Program-made: the position numbers and the translations under genes | NCBI GenBank assembly: GCA_021927905.1 | Contig: BLLK01000019.1 | Location: 682,001-746,000 of the forward strand | Direction of reading: 5' to 3' | Length of the DNA stretch: 64,000 bases | Source: Chaetoceros tenuissimus | Lineage: Eukaryota > Bacillariophyta > Thalassiosirophyceae > Chaetocerotales > Chaetocerotaceae | Shown: positions 32,184 through 43,002 of the stretch, piece by piece | How the letters are laid out: the number at the start of each line of letters is the position of its first letter | How positions within the stretch are numbered: the first letter of the stretch is position 1 | Notes under the pieces: model-generated | What the model was told of the DNA's origin: nothing | Database searches by the model: none | Seen by the model: only the letters and a program-made list of their open reading frames with translations

Positions 32184-33698
32184 TCATACTGATCTTGGAA
32201 CTTTGACCCCAACTGGCCATGCAATCTTTGATTGTTTGAATAGTATATCAAAATGCATAGTAAGTTTTTCGCGAAAATATTCAAAGTCAAGGTTGGAAAC
32301 AACTGAGGTATCAGAAGACATTGTTCTTGGAACTGTAGTGATATCAACTGTTTCATTGTTGTCTTCTGCATTTGGATCTAGAAGACGTTGTAATGAAAAG
32401 TATCTTGGTTCAGTATTGTCATCTACTGAAGACATATTCTCAGGTTGCCACATCTCATCAAGCCCATCAATTTCAAGAAGCATATTGTGTAATGCGCAGC
32501 AAGTTTTCCAAACACGATCAGCATCAACAATGTTCTTTGCCTGTACACCTTTGGAGAGCAGTGACCATCTTTTCTTCAAAATACCAATGGTACATTCTAC
32601 GTCTTTTCTTAAAGATTCAAGCCACTGTGACCATCGTATAGCTATAGTGGTGGTGCACAAAGTATAGGGAGGAATTGTTGTAGGCCAATCATGATATCCA
32701 TTATCCACCATACACCAGACCCCAATATATTTTCGTAGAACTATATTCCCATCTGGCCCGTACTCATATAGTTCAAATTGATAATCTTCTAAAAGTTCAC
32801 CATTCCGCATAGACACAAGGAAGTCGTCAAACCAAGCAATGCTCTGATCGTTCCATCTAGAAGGGTGGCCACTTGTAGAAGAAAGGATTCTCCTAGTATG
32901 TGTGACGGAAATATTGTAAGATCTTGCGGTTTTATTTAATTTCCATCCTTTATGGATCTGTCGCAGACCAAACCGAACATTTTCAAGCATCACATGAGTT
33001 GCATCGGATGATGCACAGCAACCAGGGAAACCTGCAGACTTCATCATGTCTAATTGCATTTGCAATTCTATATGATTTGTTGGAGTGATTACATATTTAG
33101 TGTATAATGTTGATTCTCCAAATTCAATGAACTTCTTAAAGAATCGTTCATGAGTCCTTTCACTTATGAAGGTGAGTTCTTCCAAACAATCAAAAGTGCA
33201 TTTTCGACCTAGATATTTCAAAGCTCCAAGGCTCAGCAATTCAATAGGAGATGATCTCTGACCTATACAATCGACAGATCCTTTATGCCATTTCCGAAGA
33301 AGAGGTGCACTATTGAGAACTTCAACAAAATCTTTCCAAGTTTCATATGGCATTCTATATCTGCGTCGAAACTTCATTCTCTGTCTTGCATTCAGTTTCT
33401 CTGGTGGAAGTAAAACATAATTGATCCACCACAGTGAATCATATGGAGTGCCCAACCGTATTTTCCCGTTGTCAAGAACATACATATATCCACTGATTTT
33501 TTCGTTTGTTGATGTTGAGGATGATGTTGGATGTGATGATCTTGGCCTCTTCTTTCCAGGTTTGTTTTTGTGAGACTTCCTTCTTTTTCGTGATCTTTTA
33601 ATGGATTTATAGAAGAGAGTATCATCTTCTTCATCTATATCTCTTCCTTCTTTCATAGATTGAAGTAAACCAAGTGGAGTGAACCTATTTCTATTCAT
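32184..33698 (-). CDS. Harbinger-type DDE transposase (HARBI1-like superfamily)
   Basis: 504 residues from ATG 33698 (MNRNRFTPLGLLQSMKEGRD); an upstream GTG at 33773 is not preferred. After a basic N-terminus (KRSRKRRKSHKNKPGKKRPR) comes a helical region with FRRRYRMPYETWKDFVEVLN. The catalytic triad is visible: D in CCASSDATHV (about residue 228), D in MVDNGYHDWP (about 331), and E in DVECTIGILKKRW (about 369), followed by CCALHNMLLEIDG. This is the DDE_Tnp_4-like pattern of PIF/Harbinger nucleases, which cut and join at the terminal repeats. All three acidic residues are present, so it may be active. Confidence 0.88.
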   Translation of the reverse strand: MNRNRFTPLGLLQSMKEGRDIDEEDDTLFYKSIKRSRKRRKSHKNKPGKKRPRSSHPTSSSTSTNEKISGYMYVLDNGKIRLGTPYDSLWWINYVLLPPEKLNARQRMKFRRRYRMPYETWKDFVEVLNSAPLLRKWHKGSVDCIGQRSSPIELLSLGALKYLGRKCTFDCLEELTFISERTHERFFKKFIEFGESTLYTKYVITPTNHIELQMQLDMMKSAGFPGCCASSDATHVMLENVRFGLRQIHKGWKLNKTARSYNISVTHTRRILSSTSGHPSRWNDQSIAWFDDFLVSMRNGELLEDYQFELYEYGPDGNIVLRKYIGVWCMVDNGYHDWPTTIPPYTLCTTTIAIRWSQWLESLRKDVECTIGILKKRWSLLSKGVQAKNIVDADRVWKTCCALHNMLLEIDGLDEMWQPENMSSVDDNTEPRYFSLQRLLDPNAEDNNETVDITTVPRTMSSDTSVVSNLDFEYFREKLTMHFDILFKQSKIAWPVGVKVPRSV

Positions 33699-34090
33699 CT
33701 TGATGTGTGTATTAAAACCCGAATACAACCTACTTTGAACAATACAATGCGCATCAATCGCGAAGTAGTTCACTGTACAATGGTGTGTACAGTGGCACCC
33801 TTTCTAAAGTATTGAACAAAATAAGACGAGAGGAAGAAATACAAACAATGCAATTGATTGAGTTGACGATGAATTGATTTATGAGGTCTAGTGATGATGC
33901 TTCATCGTGACACTTGTGTTTTTTTTAATCGAAAAATGAAGCGGCCGTTGAGTCATATAAAATAGCCAAAATCAGCGAAAAAAGGCCTCTCGTGTATGTA
34001 CTTGCCTTAGTACTGATTATATTTTCGAGTTTCGTACTTTCGTACTACGGTGCGAACAAAAAATTGCGCGACTACGAAACTTGACCTTCT

Positions 34091-34134
34091 CAACTTTCAA
34101 CTTTCGTACTTTCGTACCACGGTGCGGATCGGCC
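34091..34134 (-). repeat. Right terminal inverted repeat of the Harbinger element
   Basis: On the minus strand it begins GGCCGATCCGCACCGT, matching the left end. A partial inner copy with TTTCGTACTTTCGTAC and CGGTGCG lies at about 34028-34053. Confidence 0.92.
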
Positions 34135-34137
34135 TAA

Positions 34138-34411
34138 GTCCAGTTCTTCATATTACATTTGGGAACAGCATTCCTTCAAAAAATGACAATAGCAAAATAC
34201 GGTATATCGGTTATACATGAATGTTCAGTCCCATCTCTTCCTTAACAGGTTCTTAGCCCTAAAACGTCATACCGTCATTGACTCACTCTCTACACAAGCA
34301 GCATCGCTCTTTCTTTTTATTTGGATCAAAACATATCTTCATATCTTTTGCATTCATTATTTCAATAGAATCAATCTTTGATTCACTACAGATATCATCA
34401 AATACACTAGT
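34138..34411. promoter_or_regulatory. Upstream region of the aminopeptidase gene
   Basis: About 270 bp between the transposon and the ATG at 34412. ACCGTCATTGACTC at about 34271, an imperfect CGTCATTGG box, lies about 135 bp upstream of the start. The transposon therefore stands about 275 bp from the coding start and may have displaced distal promoter sequence (inference). Confidence 0.35.
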
Positions 34412-37400
34412 ATGCGTCTTACAAGAGCAACTCTATCTTTGCTTCTCACTTCCACCTCTTCTCGATCCTTCACATCAGCGTTCGGCTCCAACCTTCATTC
34501 TTCTCGTGCTTCATCATCACTCAGCCGTCCACTCTCCTCTCTGCCATTTCTTTCCAAGAAGCATAGACACACACCTTCTTCAGCTGCACTATTACTAGCC
34601 AATCATCAAATCATGACTTCTCGTGGAGGATCCACCTATCTCAATTCCGCAGTGGCATCTGTCGAAGAAGAAACAGCACCAACAGAATATTTCCGTAAAG
34701 ATTATGAACCACTCACCAACATTGTCACAAAAATCAATATGGAATTCAACATTCAAGACGGTAAAACAATCGTTACTTCTGAAATGAAGATTGAAGCCAA
34801 TCCAAATGGACCTGGTGCTGGAGATTTGGTTCTGGATGGTGATGAGACTTGTGTCAAGCTTGTTTCTCTTGAAGTAGATGGGAAAGCATTGAGTGAGGGA
34901 GATGATTATACCCTTTCTCCTGGTAAACTTGTCATTAAAAAGAGTGCTTTAAAGGATGATGGAAGTGGTACTTTGACTTCGGTTGTTGAAATTGTTCCTG
35001 AAGAAAATACTCAATTGTCTGGTAAGTTCTATCGTTATGAGATTATGGCAAAAGCTTTCTTTTTTGTTTAGTATTTCATGACTCATGATTTATTGGAAAA
35101 CTAGGTTTGTACAAGTCGGGACCAATGTACTGTACTCAATGTGAAGCTATGGGATTTAGACGTATTACATATTATCCAGATAGACCAGATAACATGGCTG
35201 TTTTTGAACATATCAAAATTGAAGCAGATAAAGATTCCTATCCTGTTCTACTTTCCAATGGAAACTTTGTTGAAAAGGGAGATGTAGAGGGAAGTGAAGG
35301 AAGACATTATGCGGTATGGTCGGATCCATTCCCAAAGCCTTCTTATTTGTTTTGTGTGGTTGCTGGAGACTTGGGATCCATCAAGGATAGTTACACTACT
35401 TCTTCTGGAAAGGATGTACATCTTGAAATCTTTTCAGAGAAGGAAAATGTAAACAAGTTGGATTATGCTATGGAGTCTTTGAAGAGATCCATGAAGTGGG
35501 ATGAAGATAAATTTGGACTTGAATATGACCTTGGTATCTACAACATTGTGGCTGTGAATGATTTTAACATGGGAGCCATGGAGAATAAGGGATTGAACGT
35601 GTTCAATACCGCTTACGTTCTTGCTGATCCAAGCACTGCTACTGATACAGATTACGAAAGAGTTGAGGGAGTTATTGGACACGAATACTTCCATAACTGG
35701 ACTGGAAATAGAGTGACCTGTAGAGATTGGTTCCAGCTTACTTTGAAGGAAGGTTTGACTGTATTCAGAGATCAGGTGAGTTGAATGTACGAAGATCATT
35801 TTCATCGCTTGTGAACATTTGTACTTACCTTTGTTTCATAGGAATTCTCCGGTGACATGGGAAGTAATGCAGTCAAGAGAATTGAAGATGTACAATCTCT
35901 TAGAGCACGTCAGTTTGCAGAAGATGCGGGTCCAATGAGTCACCCAATTAGACCAGAATCATACATCTCGATGGATAACTTTTACACTGCGACTGTGTAC
36001 AGTAAGGGAGCAGAAATTATTCGTATGTACAATACAATGTTGACTGAGGAAGGATTTAGAAAGGGAATGGATCTTTACTTTGAGAGACACGATGGAACTG
36101 GAGTAACTTGTGATGATTTCAGAGCTGCTATGGCAGATGCAAATGGTATCGACCTTGATCAATTCGGATTATGGTATTCTACTCCAGGAACTCCAACTGT
36201 CACTTATGACTCCGAATTTGATGCAGAGAAGGGAGTATTCAAGTTGACCTTGACACAAAAGAGTAATTCTGATACTCCTCTTCATATTCCAATCTCCACT
36301 GGTCTAATTGATAAGGTGACTGGAGAAGAGGTTGTAGCAACCAAGGTATTGGAGTTGAAGGAAGAGACTCAAACTTTTGAATTTGATGGTTTGAAGAATG
36401 ATGTCATTCCTTCTATCCTCCGTGGATTTTCTGCACCAGTTAAGCTTGTACCAGCATCTGGTGAGATGGATGAAGAAGCACTTGCATTCCTTGCAGCTAG
36501 AGATACTGATGGATTCAACAGATGGGAAGCAGGACAGAGACTTTTCACTTCTTTGGTGTTCCAAGAACTTGACGGAGCAATGACTGAGACAACTACCGAC
36601 TACGTATTCGAGGCGTTCAAGCGCACACTTGCTGATACCAATATGGATTCATCCATCAAGGCATATGCTTTGACACTTCCAAGTGAGTCAACTCTTGCAG
36701 AGGAGCTTTCTGGAAGTGCTGTTGATCCAGTAGCAATTCACAAGAGTCGTGGTGCTGTTCGCAAGGCGATTGCAAGAAAGTTCCATAGTGAACTCCAAGC
36801 TGCATACGAATCGCTTTCGAAGGAAATGGAAGGAAAAGATTTCAAGGTTGATGCTGAAGCTGTTGGACAGAGACGTCTCCGTAATACCATCCTTGGATAT
36901 TTGACTGTGATCAAGGAGACTGCAGAAGAACAAAAGGCTGCTGCAGAGCTTGCAGTAAATCACTACGAAACAGCTACTGGAATGACTGACAAAATGGCAG
37001 CATTGAATGCTCTTGCCTCCATGGATGGTGAAGGTGCTACTTCACGTGACGAAATCATGCAAAGATTCTACGAAGAGGCTAATGGCGATGCTCTTGTTTT
37101 GAACAAGTGGTTCTCTGTACAAGCTCTTGCAGACCTTCCAGATGTATTAGACCGCGTGAAGGCACTCACTAAACATCCTGATTTCACCATGTCCAATCCT
37201 AACCGTTGCAGATCTTTGATTTCTGCTTTCGCTATGAATGCAAATGCTTTCCATGCTGAAGATGGGGAAGGATACAAATTCATCGCTGAAAGTGTTGCAG
37301 CAGTTGATAAGCTCAACCCTCAAATTTCATCAAGAATGGGAACCAGTCTGATTCAATGGAGAAAGTATGGTGAGGAGAGAGCAGCTCTTATGAAGGGTGA

Positions 37401-37470
37401 ACTCCAGAAACTAAGTGAGCAAAAGCTTAGTGATGATCTTTTCGAGGTAGTTAATCGTGGACTCAAGTAA
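34412..37470 (+). CDS. M1-family aminopeptidase N (PepN-like), three exons
   Basis: Exons 34412-35021, 35105-35775 and 35842-37470 join at GTAAGT-TAG and GTGAGT-TAG introns (83 and 66 bp) into a 969-residue protein. The N-terminus is Ser/Arg-rich with a hydrophobic start ([20 protein letters not shown]) and TSAFGS, so plastid or mitochondrial targeting is likely. Catalytic signatures are the GAMEN exopeptidase motif ([10 protein letters not shown], about residue 359) and the zinc site [13 protein letters not shown] (about 395) with the downstream Glu in [32 protein letters not shown] is typical of the PepN branch. It releases N-terminal amino acids from peptides, probably in organellar peptide turnover. 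Confidence 0.93.
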
Positions 37471-37515
37471 ATATATAAATGAATCTTATTATTTTATTAT
37501 CTTGTGAAGAAAACT

Positions 37516-39495
37516 CTACAATGGAAAATAATCATTCCATTTTGGTAATTCTCTTGGATGCTCAACATTATCCAACTCAAGCGGTTTTGCCAATTTGAAT
37601 ACTTTCACTTCCCCTCTATTTATATCTAGTTGATCTTCTTCTGACCATCTTGGTACTACATCACGTGGCTGGCCGACTATAATTGATCGACCATCGTTGG
37701 AAATATCGAACCGATAATCAACACCCACGTCTCTCAGAAAGTCAAGCTTTGCTGGTTTAGAATAATTTGCTTCTGGGTTCAATCTGAAGCAACTGTCCAT
37801 TGGATGTGACCAAATGCCTTTTCTGTTTTGAAATATGCATAATTTATCATGAGAGGAGACGACGATTGAATTACCATTTCTTGACAGCTTGATATCTCTT
37901 CCAATGTACAAAGACCCAGGTATTGAAAGGTTATAGTCACGCTCATTCCAGTTTCCTTTTGAATCTGAAGTATTGTAATCAAAGATCCTGACAGAACCTC
38001 GAGCATCGTCATTAATATTGCCATCCCAATTCTGTTCATCGAAATTACAATCATTGACTACGAGCATTAGATTGCCATTTGGCAGCAACTCCAAGTCAAT
38101 GCCTCCGCCAAAATTATGAGAACTCTGCGATGCTTTAGAAATAGAATCGCCAACACGTTCAAATTCTTCCTTTTCATTTTTCCAAGCATAAACTTCAATG
38201 ATTGAATCGTCAATAGAGTAGTTCACGTTCCGTCCATCATGAACCTTCTCTTTTGTATTCTTTGTAAACGCTACAAACCTCCCATCATGCGACATTGCTA
38301 CAAAACTTTGGTACAAAAGATAATTCCCTCGATCAAAAGTATATCTATGAACCCATTCAAGAGTATTCTCCTTGTGTCCATGGAAAACATGAAGCAAATT
38401 TACGTACCAATCACTAATGACAAAGTCCATTCCGTTAGAGGATGCATAAATTGCTGCTCCGAGGCAACAAGAAGCATTGCCTGCATATGGTGAATTTAGA
38501 AACAATTTTTTTGTATATTTATCCCACACTTTCTCTTCGATATTCCATATTAAAGAAGATCCCATTCCAACCTGGAAATCTCTATCCAAAAAGTGAAACG
38601 TGTGCGCAATTCCACGTCCATCGTCAGTTAAATCTACTTCAGATTGACATTCATATCCATGATAAAGTCCACCAGCCAATTGGATTGGTGTACGAGGTAT
38701 ATAATCATTGCTTTCGGAATCAAAATCAAAGGTATAAATTGTACAATTGCTAGAGTCCGAGAAGGCAAACGTATTTCCATGATTAGCGATAGAAACCGAA
38801 ACTCCGATTCCATCTTGATTTCGATCAGTCATGTATTTGTCAAAGGTATGACCCTTGAACCATTGCACTAAATGCCATTCTTCGTAGACCATCGGGCTTT
38901 GTGTCGGATAGTTTGACGGAAGTGCTGAGGGTACAACTGAACTCGAAGGATTCGATGAAGGTATCGTAGATTTAACAATGGATGGTAAGAAAGTAGGCAT
39001 TACAGATACACTTGGTATATAAGAAGGTTCTTCTGTGACAGCTATAGACGGAGAAACAGATGGATTTGAACTTGAAGCTTGACTCGGATAGATTGAAGGC
39101 AGTTCTGTTGATATTTTTGAAGGAAAAGAGGAAGGAGGCATTGAAGCAATTTCTTTTGGTGGCTCCTTCTCAAAGAAGGGAATCTTCATGATGATGATTA
39201 CTATTGACGAAAGAAATATAAGTAACGCTAGTACCCCTATCGAAATAGACTTTGCGTTCAAACCTTCTTCAACAAATTGGCGGAATTGCATCGATATTCG
39301 ACTCTTGAAATCTCTTGCAGCGATATCTACATCATCGATAGAAGATTCGCTACTACTGGACCAAATTGAATCATCGAATGAAGATTCCGCACTGAGACTA
39401 GAACAATCGTCTTGAGATTGACTAGATATGCTAAGTTCATTTTGATCAGTGCTAGTACTACTATCGTCGGTACTCATCTTCGGATTTGAATACAT
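37516..39495 (-). CDS. Type II membrane protein with PS stalk and beta-propeller-like ectodomain
   Basis: A 659-residue protein. Residues 1-75 are Ser/Asp-rich and cytoplasmic, a membrane anchor lies at about 83-104 (SIGVLALLIFLSSIVIIIMK), a Ser/Pro stalk at about 115-200 (PSxxPSxxPS), and residues about 205-659 form the outer domain. The outer part has recurring strands such as GNTFAFSDSSNCTIYTFDFD, GRFVAFTKN, GNLMLVVND, GNSIVVSSHDKLCIFQN and GRSIIVGQP, i.e. a D/N-G-x-(h)3-V/A pattern as in FG-GAP/WD-like propellers. No catalytic motif is seen; a surface adhesion or recognition role is plausible. It is 155 bp downstream of array gene 1 on the same strand. Confidence 0.75.
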   Translation of the reverse strand: MYSNPKMSTDDSSTSTDQNELSISSQSQDDCSSLSAESSFDDSIWSSSSESSIDDVDIAARDFKSRISMQFRQFVEEGLNAKSISIGVLALLIFLSSIVIIIMKIPFFEKEPPKEIASMPPSSFPSKISTELPSIYPSQASSSNPSVSPSIAVTEEPSYIPSVSVMPTFLPSIVKSTIPSSNPSSSVVPSALPSNYPTQSPMVYEEWHLVQWFKGHTFDKYMTDRNQDGIGVSVSIANHGNTFAFSDSSNCTIYTFDFDSESNDYIPRTPIQLAGGLYHGYECQSEVDLTDDGRGIAHTFHFLDRDFQVGMGSSLIWNIEEKVWDKYTKKLFLNSPYAGNASCCLGAAIYASSNGMDFVISDWYVNLLHVFHGHKENTLEWVHRYTFDRGNYLLYQSFVAMSHDGRFVAFTKNTKEKVHDGRNVNYSIDDSIIEVYAWKNEKEEFERVGDSISKASQSSHNFGGGIDLELLPNGNLMLVVNDCNFDEQNWDGNINDDARGSVRIFDYNTSDSKGNWNERDYNLSIPGSLYIGRDIKLSRNGNSIVVSSHDKLCIFQNRKGIWSHPMDSCFRLNPEANYSKPAKLDFLRDVGVDYRFDISNDGRSIIVGQPRDVVPRWSEEDQLDINRGEVKVFKLAKPLELDNVEHPRELPKWNDYFPL

Positions 39496-39650
39496 GCAGC
39501 ATGAATTTTGACGCTGACGTGAGAATGGACGTCTATTAGATAAATCAGATTTGATTTTCAGTATTTTCTAATTTAGTTTATACAAGCGCCTATGATGCTT
39601 CTCAAGACTGTCAATTCATTTTTACACTTATGATACACATGATTTTTTCT

Positions 39651-40829
39651 TTACTTCTGAATCTTTCTTCTCTTTCTGCGATTACTACTACCGCCATTAT
39701 CAGACCTCGAATGCCAATCCATTACTGAAGGCTGTCGGCGTAGGAGATAAAATGTATTCTCTAAATCTGCATGCTCTCCGACTGCCATCGCTGCAAATGG
39801 ATACAGTGTCGTGATTGGATCTTTGGTTTGAATCTGATTGTCTGTGAGTGTTGCAAGTATCATATCGTTTTTATTCATGATGTTGGGTCCGGCTGCCAAT
39901 ACGGCTTGATGAACTGTGCGTCCATTATGATCTTTCAAATGAAAAGCCCATGGGAATTTCTTCATGAATATATCTTTGTGCTGAGGAGCCTGGACGAAAA
40001 CATGATGAAGGATAGGGTAGTCACATTTGGGAGAAAGAATATCATGCAGCAATGACATGGTCTTTTCTACGCCTTTTTCATTATACAAACAATCTAATGC
40101 TGTAGTTCCTTGATCATCTTTGATAAAAAGTAATCCTCCAATATTTGCATGATACTTGAAGCCAGCTTTCAAAATCACGATGATTCTTTTCTCTGATTGT
40201 GATGCTAGGTAATGAATCAAAGGTTTATTGTGGATTCTAGTTTCTAACAATGCATTCTGATCCCAATCTGCAAAATATTGAAATCTTCTTTTTGACTCCT
40301 CCCAGCAAGAATACATCAGCAAATTTTGCTCTTGAATATCTTTTTTTAGCAGTAGGCCTGACTTGCGGAGCTCTTTCAACATGTGAAGCCTTTTTGCATC
40401 ATTATCATCATCACCAACATTACTCAAGATTTGCAGAGTGTTCCATCCCCAATTTTTATATGGATCAGCTGTCAACAGCCCACCTCTTGCATTATCACCT
40501 CCTACGTTGTGTTTGATTCCTTCCTTTGCCAAGATTGGTACATACTCAAATCCATAACCAACTGCAGCATGTTGGATGGGAATCCGTCCATTTTTATCAA
40601 TACATGACAATGTTGATGGAAATTTCTTCGCTACTTTCTCAACCGCTTCAACAGATGGTTTATGATCCCATAACATGTGCATAGACTTTCCAAAAGCCTT
40701 TTCAATCTTCTGATTACATTCATTGAGTGCTTCTAAGATTTCCTTTTTACAAACTTCGTCTTTCCACTCTTCGTGGAAATAGAGACTTTTGATGAAGTCG
40801 AGATTGCTTTGAAATGTTGAAATGTCCAT
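39651..40829 (-). CDS. Ankyrin-like array protein 1 (class A tail)
   Basis: 392 residues, start MDISTFQSNLDFIKSLYFHE. The family, defined here for all 14 copies, has: an N-terminal helix (STFQSNLDFIKSLYFHEEWK); an ankyrin-like unit at about 50-105 (EAVEKV..KFPSTLS, PIQ.AA, YVPILA.EG); a central helical segment; units at about 190-265 (RFEYFADWDQNALLETRIHN, KAGFKYHANIGGLLFIKDDQ) and 270-330 (YPILHHVFVQAPQHKDIFMK, PWAFHLKDHNGRTVHQAVLA); a Leu-rich end (DPITTLYPFAAMAVGEHADL); and a basic tail, here NRRKRRKIQK. There is no signal peptide or membrane span. A nuclear or nucleocytoplasmic interaction protein is inferred. Class A has QIQTKDP and FYLLRRQPSVMD near the end. Confidence 0.78.
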   Translation of the reverse strand: MDISTFQSNLDFIKSLYFHEEWKDEVCKKEILEALNECNQKIEKAFGKSMHMLWDHKPSVEAVEKVAKKFPSTLSCIDKNGRIPIQHAAVGYGFEYVPILAKEGIKHNVGGDNARGGLLTADPYKNWGWNTLQILSNVGDDDNDAKRLHMLKELRKSGLLLKKDIQEQNLLMYSCWEESKRRFQYFADWDQNALLETRIHNKPLIHYLASQSEKRIIVILKAGFKYHANIGGLLFIKDDQGTTALDCLYNEKGVEKTMSLLHDILSPKCDYPILHHVFVQAPQHKDIFMKKFPWAFHLKDHNGRTVHQAVLAAGPNIMNKNDMILATLTDNQIQTKDPITTLYPFAAMAVGEHADLENTFYLLRRQPSVMDWHSRSDNGGSSNRRKRRKIQK

Positions 40830-40980
40830 TTAGAATATCTATTGAATTATGATATTGTTTGTATATAACTATGGTGTATTCAAGATGACTGAATTATTAA
40901 TATGAGAGAGGCTTCACGCTCTCTCGCTCTCTCTCTCGCTGCTGTGTGCTTTTTTGAGCTTTGAGGCTGTGTTTCTGAGT

Positions 40981-41044
40981 CCAATGACGGTAAGAAATTT
41001 GACGTGTCAACTATGTAGTCAAAAAAGGCTTTTCGATGTCAAGA
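40981..41044 (-). promoter_or_regulatory. Array promoter module, gene 1
   Basis: CCAATGACGG, TTTGACGTGTCAA, AAAAAAGGC and CGATGTCAAG in order on the plus strand, about 150-215 bp upstream of the start at 40829. The proximal side has a CT-repeat tract (CTCTCGCTCTCTCTCTCGC). Confidence 0.6.
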
Positions 41045-41159
41045 TGTTTTTCTTTCTTTCCCCTTGTTTTTAAGTTCATCTTGTTAGTACTACTTCATCT
41101 TATACTTTTACATTCTTTCATTTGTGATGTTTATTTATTGTTTCTTCTACTCAATATGA

Positions 41160-41300
41160 CTCTGAAGAGCTAGCTAGGAACGAGATATAGATTTGAAATG
41201 AATTTTTAAATTTCAATTTGTTTATTTCTACAATTTTGATTTGCATGAATTTGAATTGATATTTCTTATGGACATTCTGTTGATTCCTCTACAAGATCAA
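41160..41300 (-). repeat. Conserved 3' flank block of class B array genes
   Basis: Between the gene 1 promoter and the stop of gene 2, a block with AGCTAGCTAGGAACGA, AATTTCAATTTGTTTATTTC and a CTGTTGATTCCTCTACAAGA-like end recurs at about 44510, 49510, 51210, 55135 and 57830. It always lies downstream of a class B gene, consistent with a shared 3' untranslated or termination region duplicated with the genes. Confidence 0.55.
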
Positions 41301-41361
41301 TTTATACACACTTTTTATATGGTAATCCGACTTGATGAACAAAGTATCGACAGAACTTGGT

Positions 41362-42546
41362 CTAGACCAACTCTCTTCTCTTTCGTTTCTTCCAAGTAAC
41401 AATATTGGTCCTTGTAGATGAAGATCTTGAACGCCTTTCCAGTACCGATGGATGTCGACGTAGCAAATAGAAGCTCTTCTTCAGGTCAGCGTTTTCACCT
41501 ACCGCCATTGCGGCAAATGGATATAATGTCGTGACTGGATCTCTCTCTCGGATCTGATCATCCGTGAGCATTGGAAATAGGAAATTGTTAGCATTCATTA
41601 TGTCAGGACCAGCTGCTAGCACAGCCTGCTGGAAAGATCTACCATGATGATCTCTAAGTTGGGTTGCCCATGGAAAATACTCCATGAACAAATCTTTATG
41701 CTGTGGAGCCTTTGTGAAGACATGATGAAGTATAGGGTAGTCGGATTTCGGTGTGAGTAAGTCATAAAGTATTCCCATTGTCTTCTTTTCACCGAAACGA
41801 TTGCACATGGAATCAATTGCTATATTTCCATCGTCGTCCTTTATGAAAAGTAATCCGCCGATGTGTGGATGGTATTTGAAACTGGACTCCAAAAACACAG
41901 GTAGCCGAGTAGAGGAAATGGAATGCGCCAATGGTTTATTTCCAACTCTGGTGTTGATCAAAGCTTCTGGGTCCCAACTTGCAAAATATTCAAATCTCTT
42001 TTTGGACCGATTCAAACCAGAAATTTTCAATAGTTGCTGCTCTTCTATGTCTTTCTTGAGTAGTAGGCCTGCTTTTCGGAGCTCTTTCAGCATATGAATT
42101 GCATCTTCTTCAGAGTCATTTTCAGCGCCATAATTACTTAACATTTGCAAAGTATTCCATTCATCTCTATCACTTGGATCAATCAATAGCAGCCCTCCCC
42201 TTGCATCTTCACCTCCCACTTTGTTCTCAGTTCCTTTCTTTGCCATAATTGGTACATACTTAAATCCACCATGACCAAATGCAGCTTTTTGGATTGGAAT
42301 CAGTCCATTAACATCTTCATACGATAAAGTCGACGGAAACTTCTTCACGACTTTCTCTACAGCTTCTGCAGTTGGTTTATGAGCAAATAATCTTTGTATA
42401 GATTCACCGAAAGCATTTTCAATCTTTTTGTTGGCTTCTTCAAGTGCTGCTAGAATTGTATCTCGACAGTTCTCATCTTTCCATTCTTCATTGAAATGGA
42501 GACTCTTGATGAAGTCGAGGTTGCTTTGAAACGTAGAGATATCCAT
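41362..42546 (-). CDS. Ankyrin-like array protein 2 (class B tail)
   Basis: 394 residues, start MDISTFQSNLDFIKSLHFNE. The ending is class B (DDQIRERDPVTTLYPFAAMA, YLLRRHPSVLERRSRS, then WKKRKRRELV). Its central part (MGILYDLLTPKSDYPILHHV, APQHKDLFMEYFPW) is closer to class A copies than to other class B copies, so it looks mosaic. DRDEWNTLQ in the middle is also distinctive. It is probably the oldest class B copy, judging by its divergence from genes 4, 5 and 12 (inference). Confidence 0.76.
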   Translation of the reverse strand: MDISTFQSNLDFIKSLHFNEEWKDENCRDTILAALEEANKKIENAFGESIQRLFAHKPTAEAVEKVVKKFPSTLSYEDVNGLIPIQKAAFGHGGFKYVPIMAKKGTENKVGGEDARGGLLLIDPSDRDEWNTLQMLSNYGAENDSEEDAIHMLKELRKAGLLLKKDIEEQQLLKISGLNRSKKRFEYFASWDPEALINTRVGNKPLAHSISSTRLPVFLESSFKYHPHIGGLLFIKDDDGNIAIDSMCNRFGEKKTMGILYDLLTPKSDYPILHHVFTKAPQHKDLFMEYFPWATQLRDHHGRSFQQAVLAAGPDIMNANNFLFPMLTDDQIRERDPVTTLYPFAAMAVGENADLKKSFYLLRRHPSVLERRSRSSSTRTNIVTWKKRKRRELV

Positions 42547-42693
42547 TTAGATACTTGAGTCTGATCTTCTCTTTAAAACTTTAGTAGTCAAGTAGACAGA
42601 ACTATGAAAGAGATGCGTTCATGCTTGTGCTGCGGTGTTGTGTGTTGTGCGTTTTGCGAGTTGATAGCGCTTGGCGCTTGGCCGTGATTTAGC

Positions 42694-42735
42694 ACAATGA
42701 CGCAAGAAGAAAAGGCCTTTTTGACGTTAGAAAAG
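42694..42735 (-). promoter_or_regulatory. Array promoter module, gene 2
   Basis: CACAATGACGCAAG, AAAAGGCC and TTTTTGACGTTAG within about 42 bp, about 150-190 bp upstream of the start at 42546. CACAAT replaces CCAAT. Confidence 0.6.
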
Positions 42736-43002
42736 ATGTTCTTTTTGAAATAACGATTCGATTCAGACTCGAATCGGAAGAAAAGCAACATGAGTTGACC
42801 CTTCTTGCAATCAGAGCACCTATTTAGAAATATATACCTATATATGCTGCAGTATCATATTCATATAGTTTATAAATAGCATTCTATTTTCATTTGAACG
42901 AGAAGTGTTATTACATTTGCATTTCAGATTTTATTTTATTATTTCAGATTATTTTATTATCTAACACTATAGCTTTATTATACAGTATATCCTTGAAACG
43001 CT

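Larger units (their letters stand above)
30213..34134. mobile_element. PIF/Harbinger-type DNA transposon, apparently complete
   Basis: The 3,922-bp element is bounded by 44-bp terminal inverted repeats (30213-30256 and 34091-34134) with only three mismatches, beginning GGCCGATCCGCACCGT. The TAA at 30210-30212 is repeated at 34135-34137, the 3-bp target duplication expected of PIF/Harbinger elements (TWA). Inside are two convergent genes: an unrecognised plus-strand protein and a minus-strand DDE transposase, 16 bp apart at their stops. Subterminal copies of TACGAAAGT occur at both ends. Near-perfect ends and open frames point to recent insertion. It sits between the Cys-rich ORF and the aminopeptidase gene without breaking either. 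Confidence 0.9.

Noticed and set aside
40920-40950. CT-repeat tract as a microsatellite of interest
   Set aside because: It is short and shared by several array promoters (genes 1, 6 and 7); it fits a duplicated leader tract rather than a separate element.
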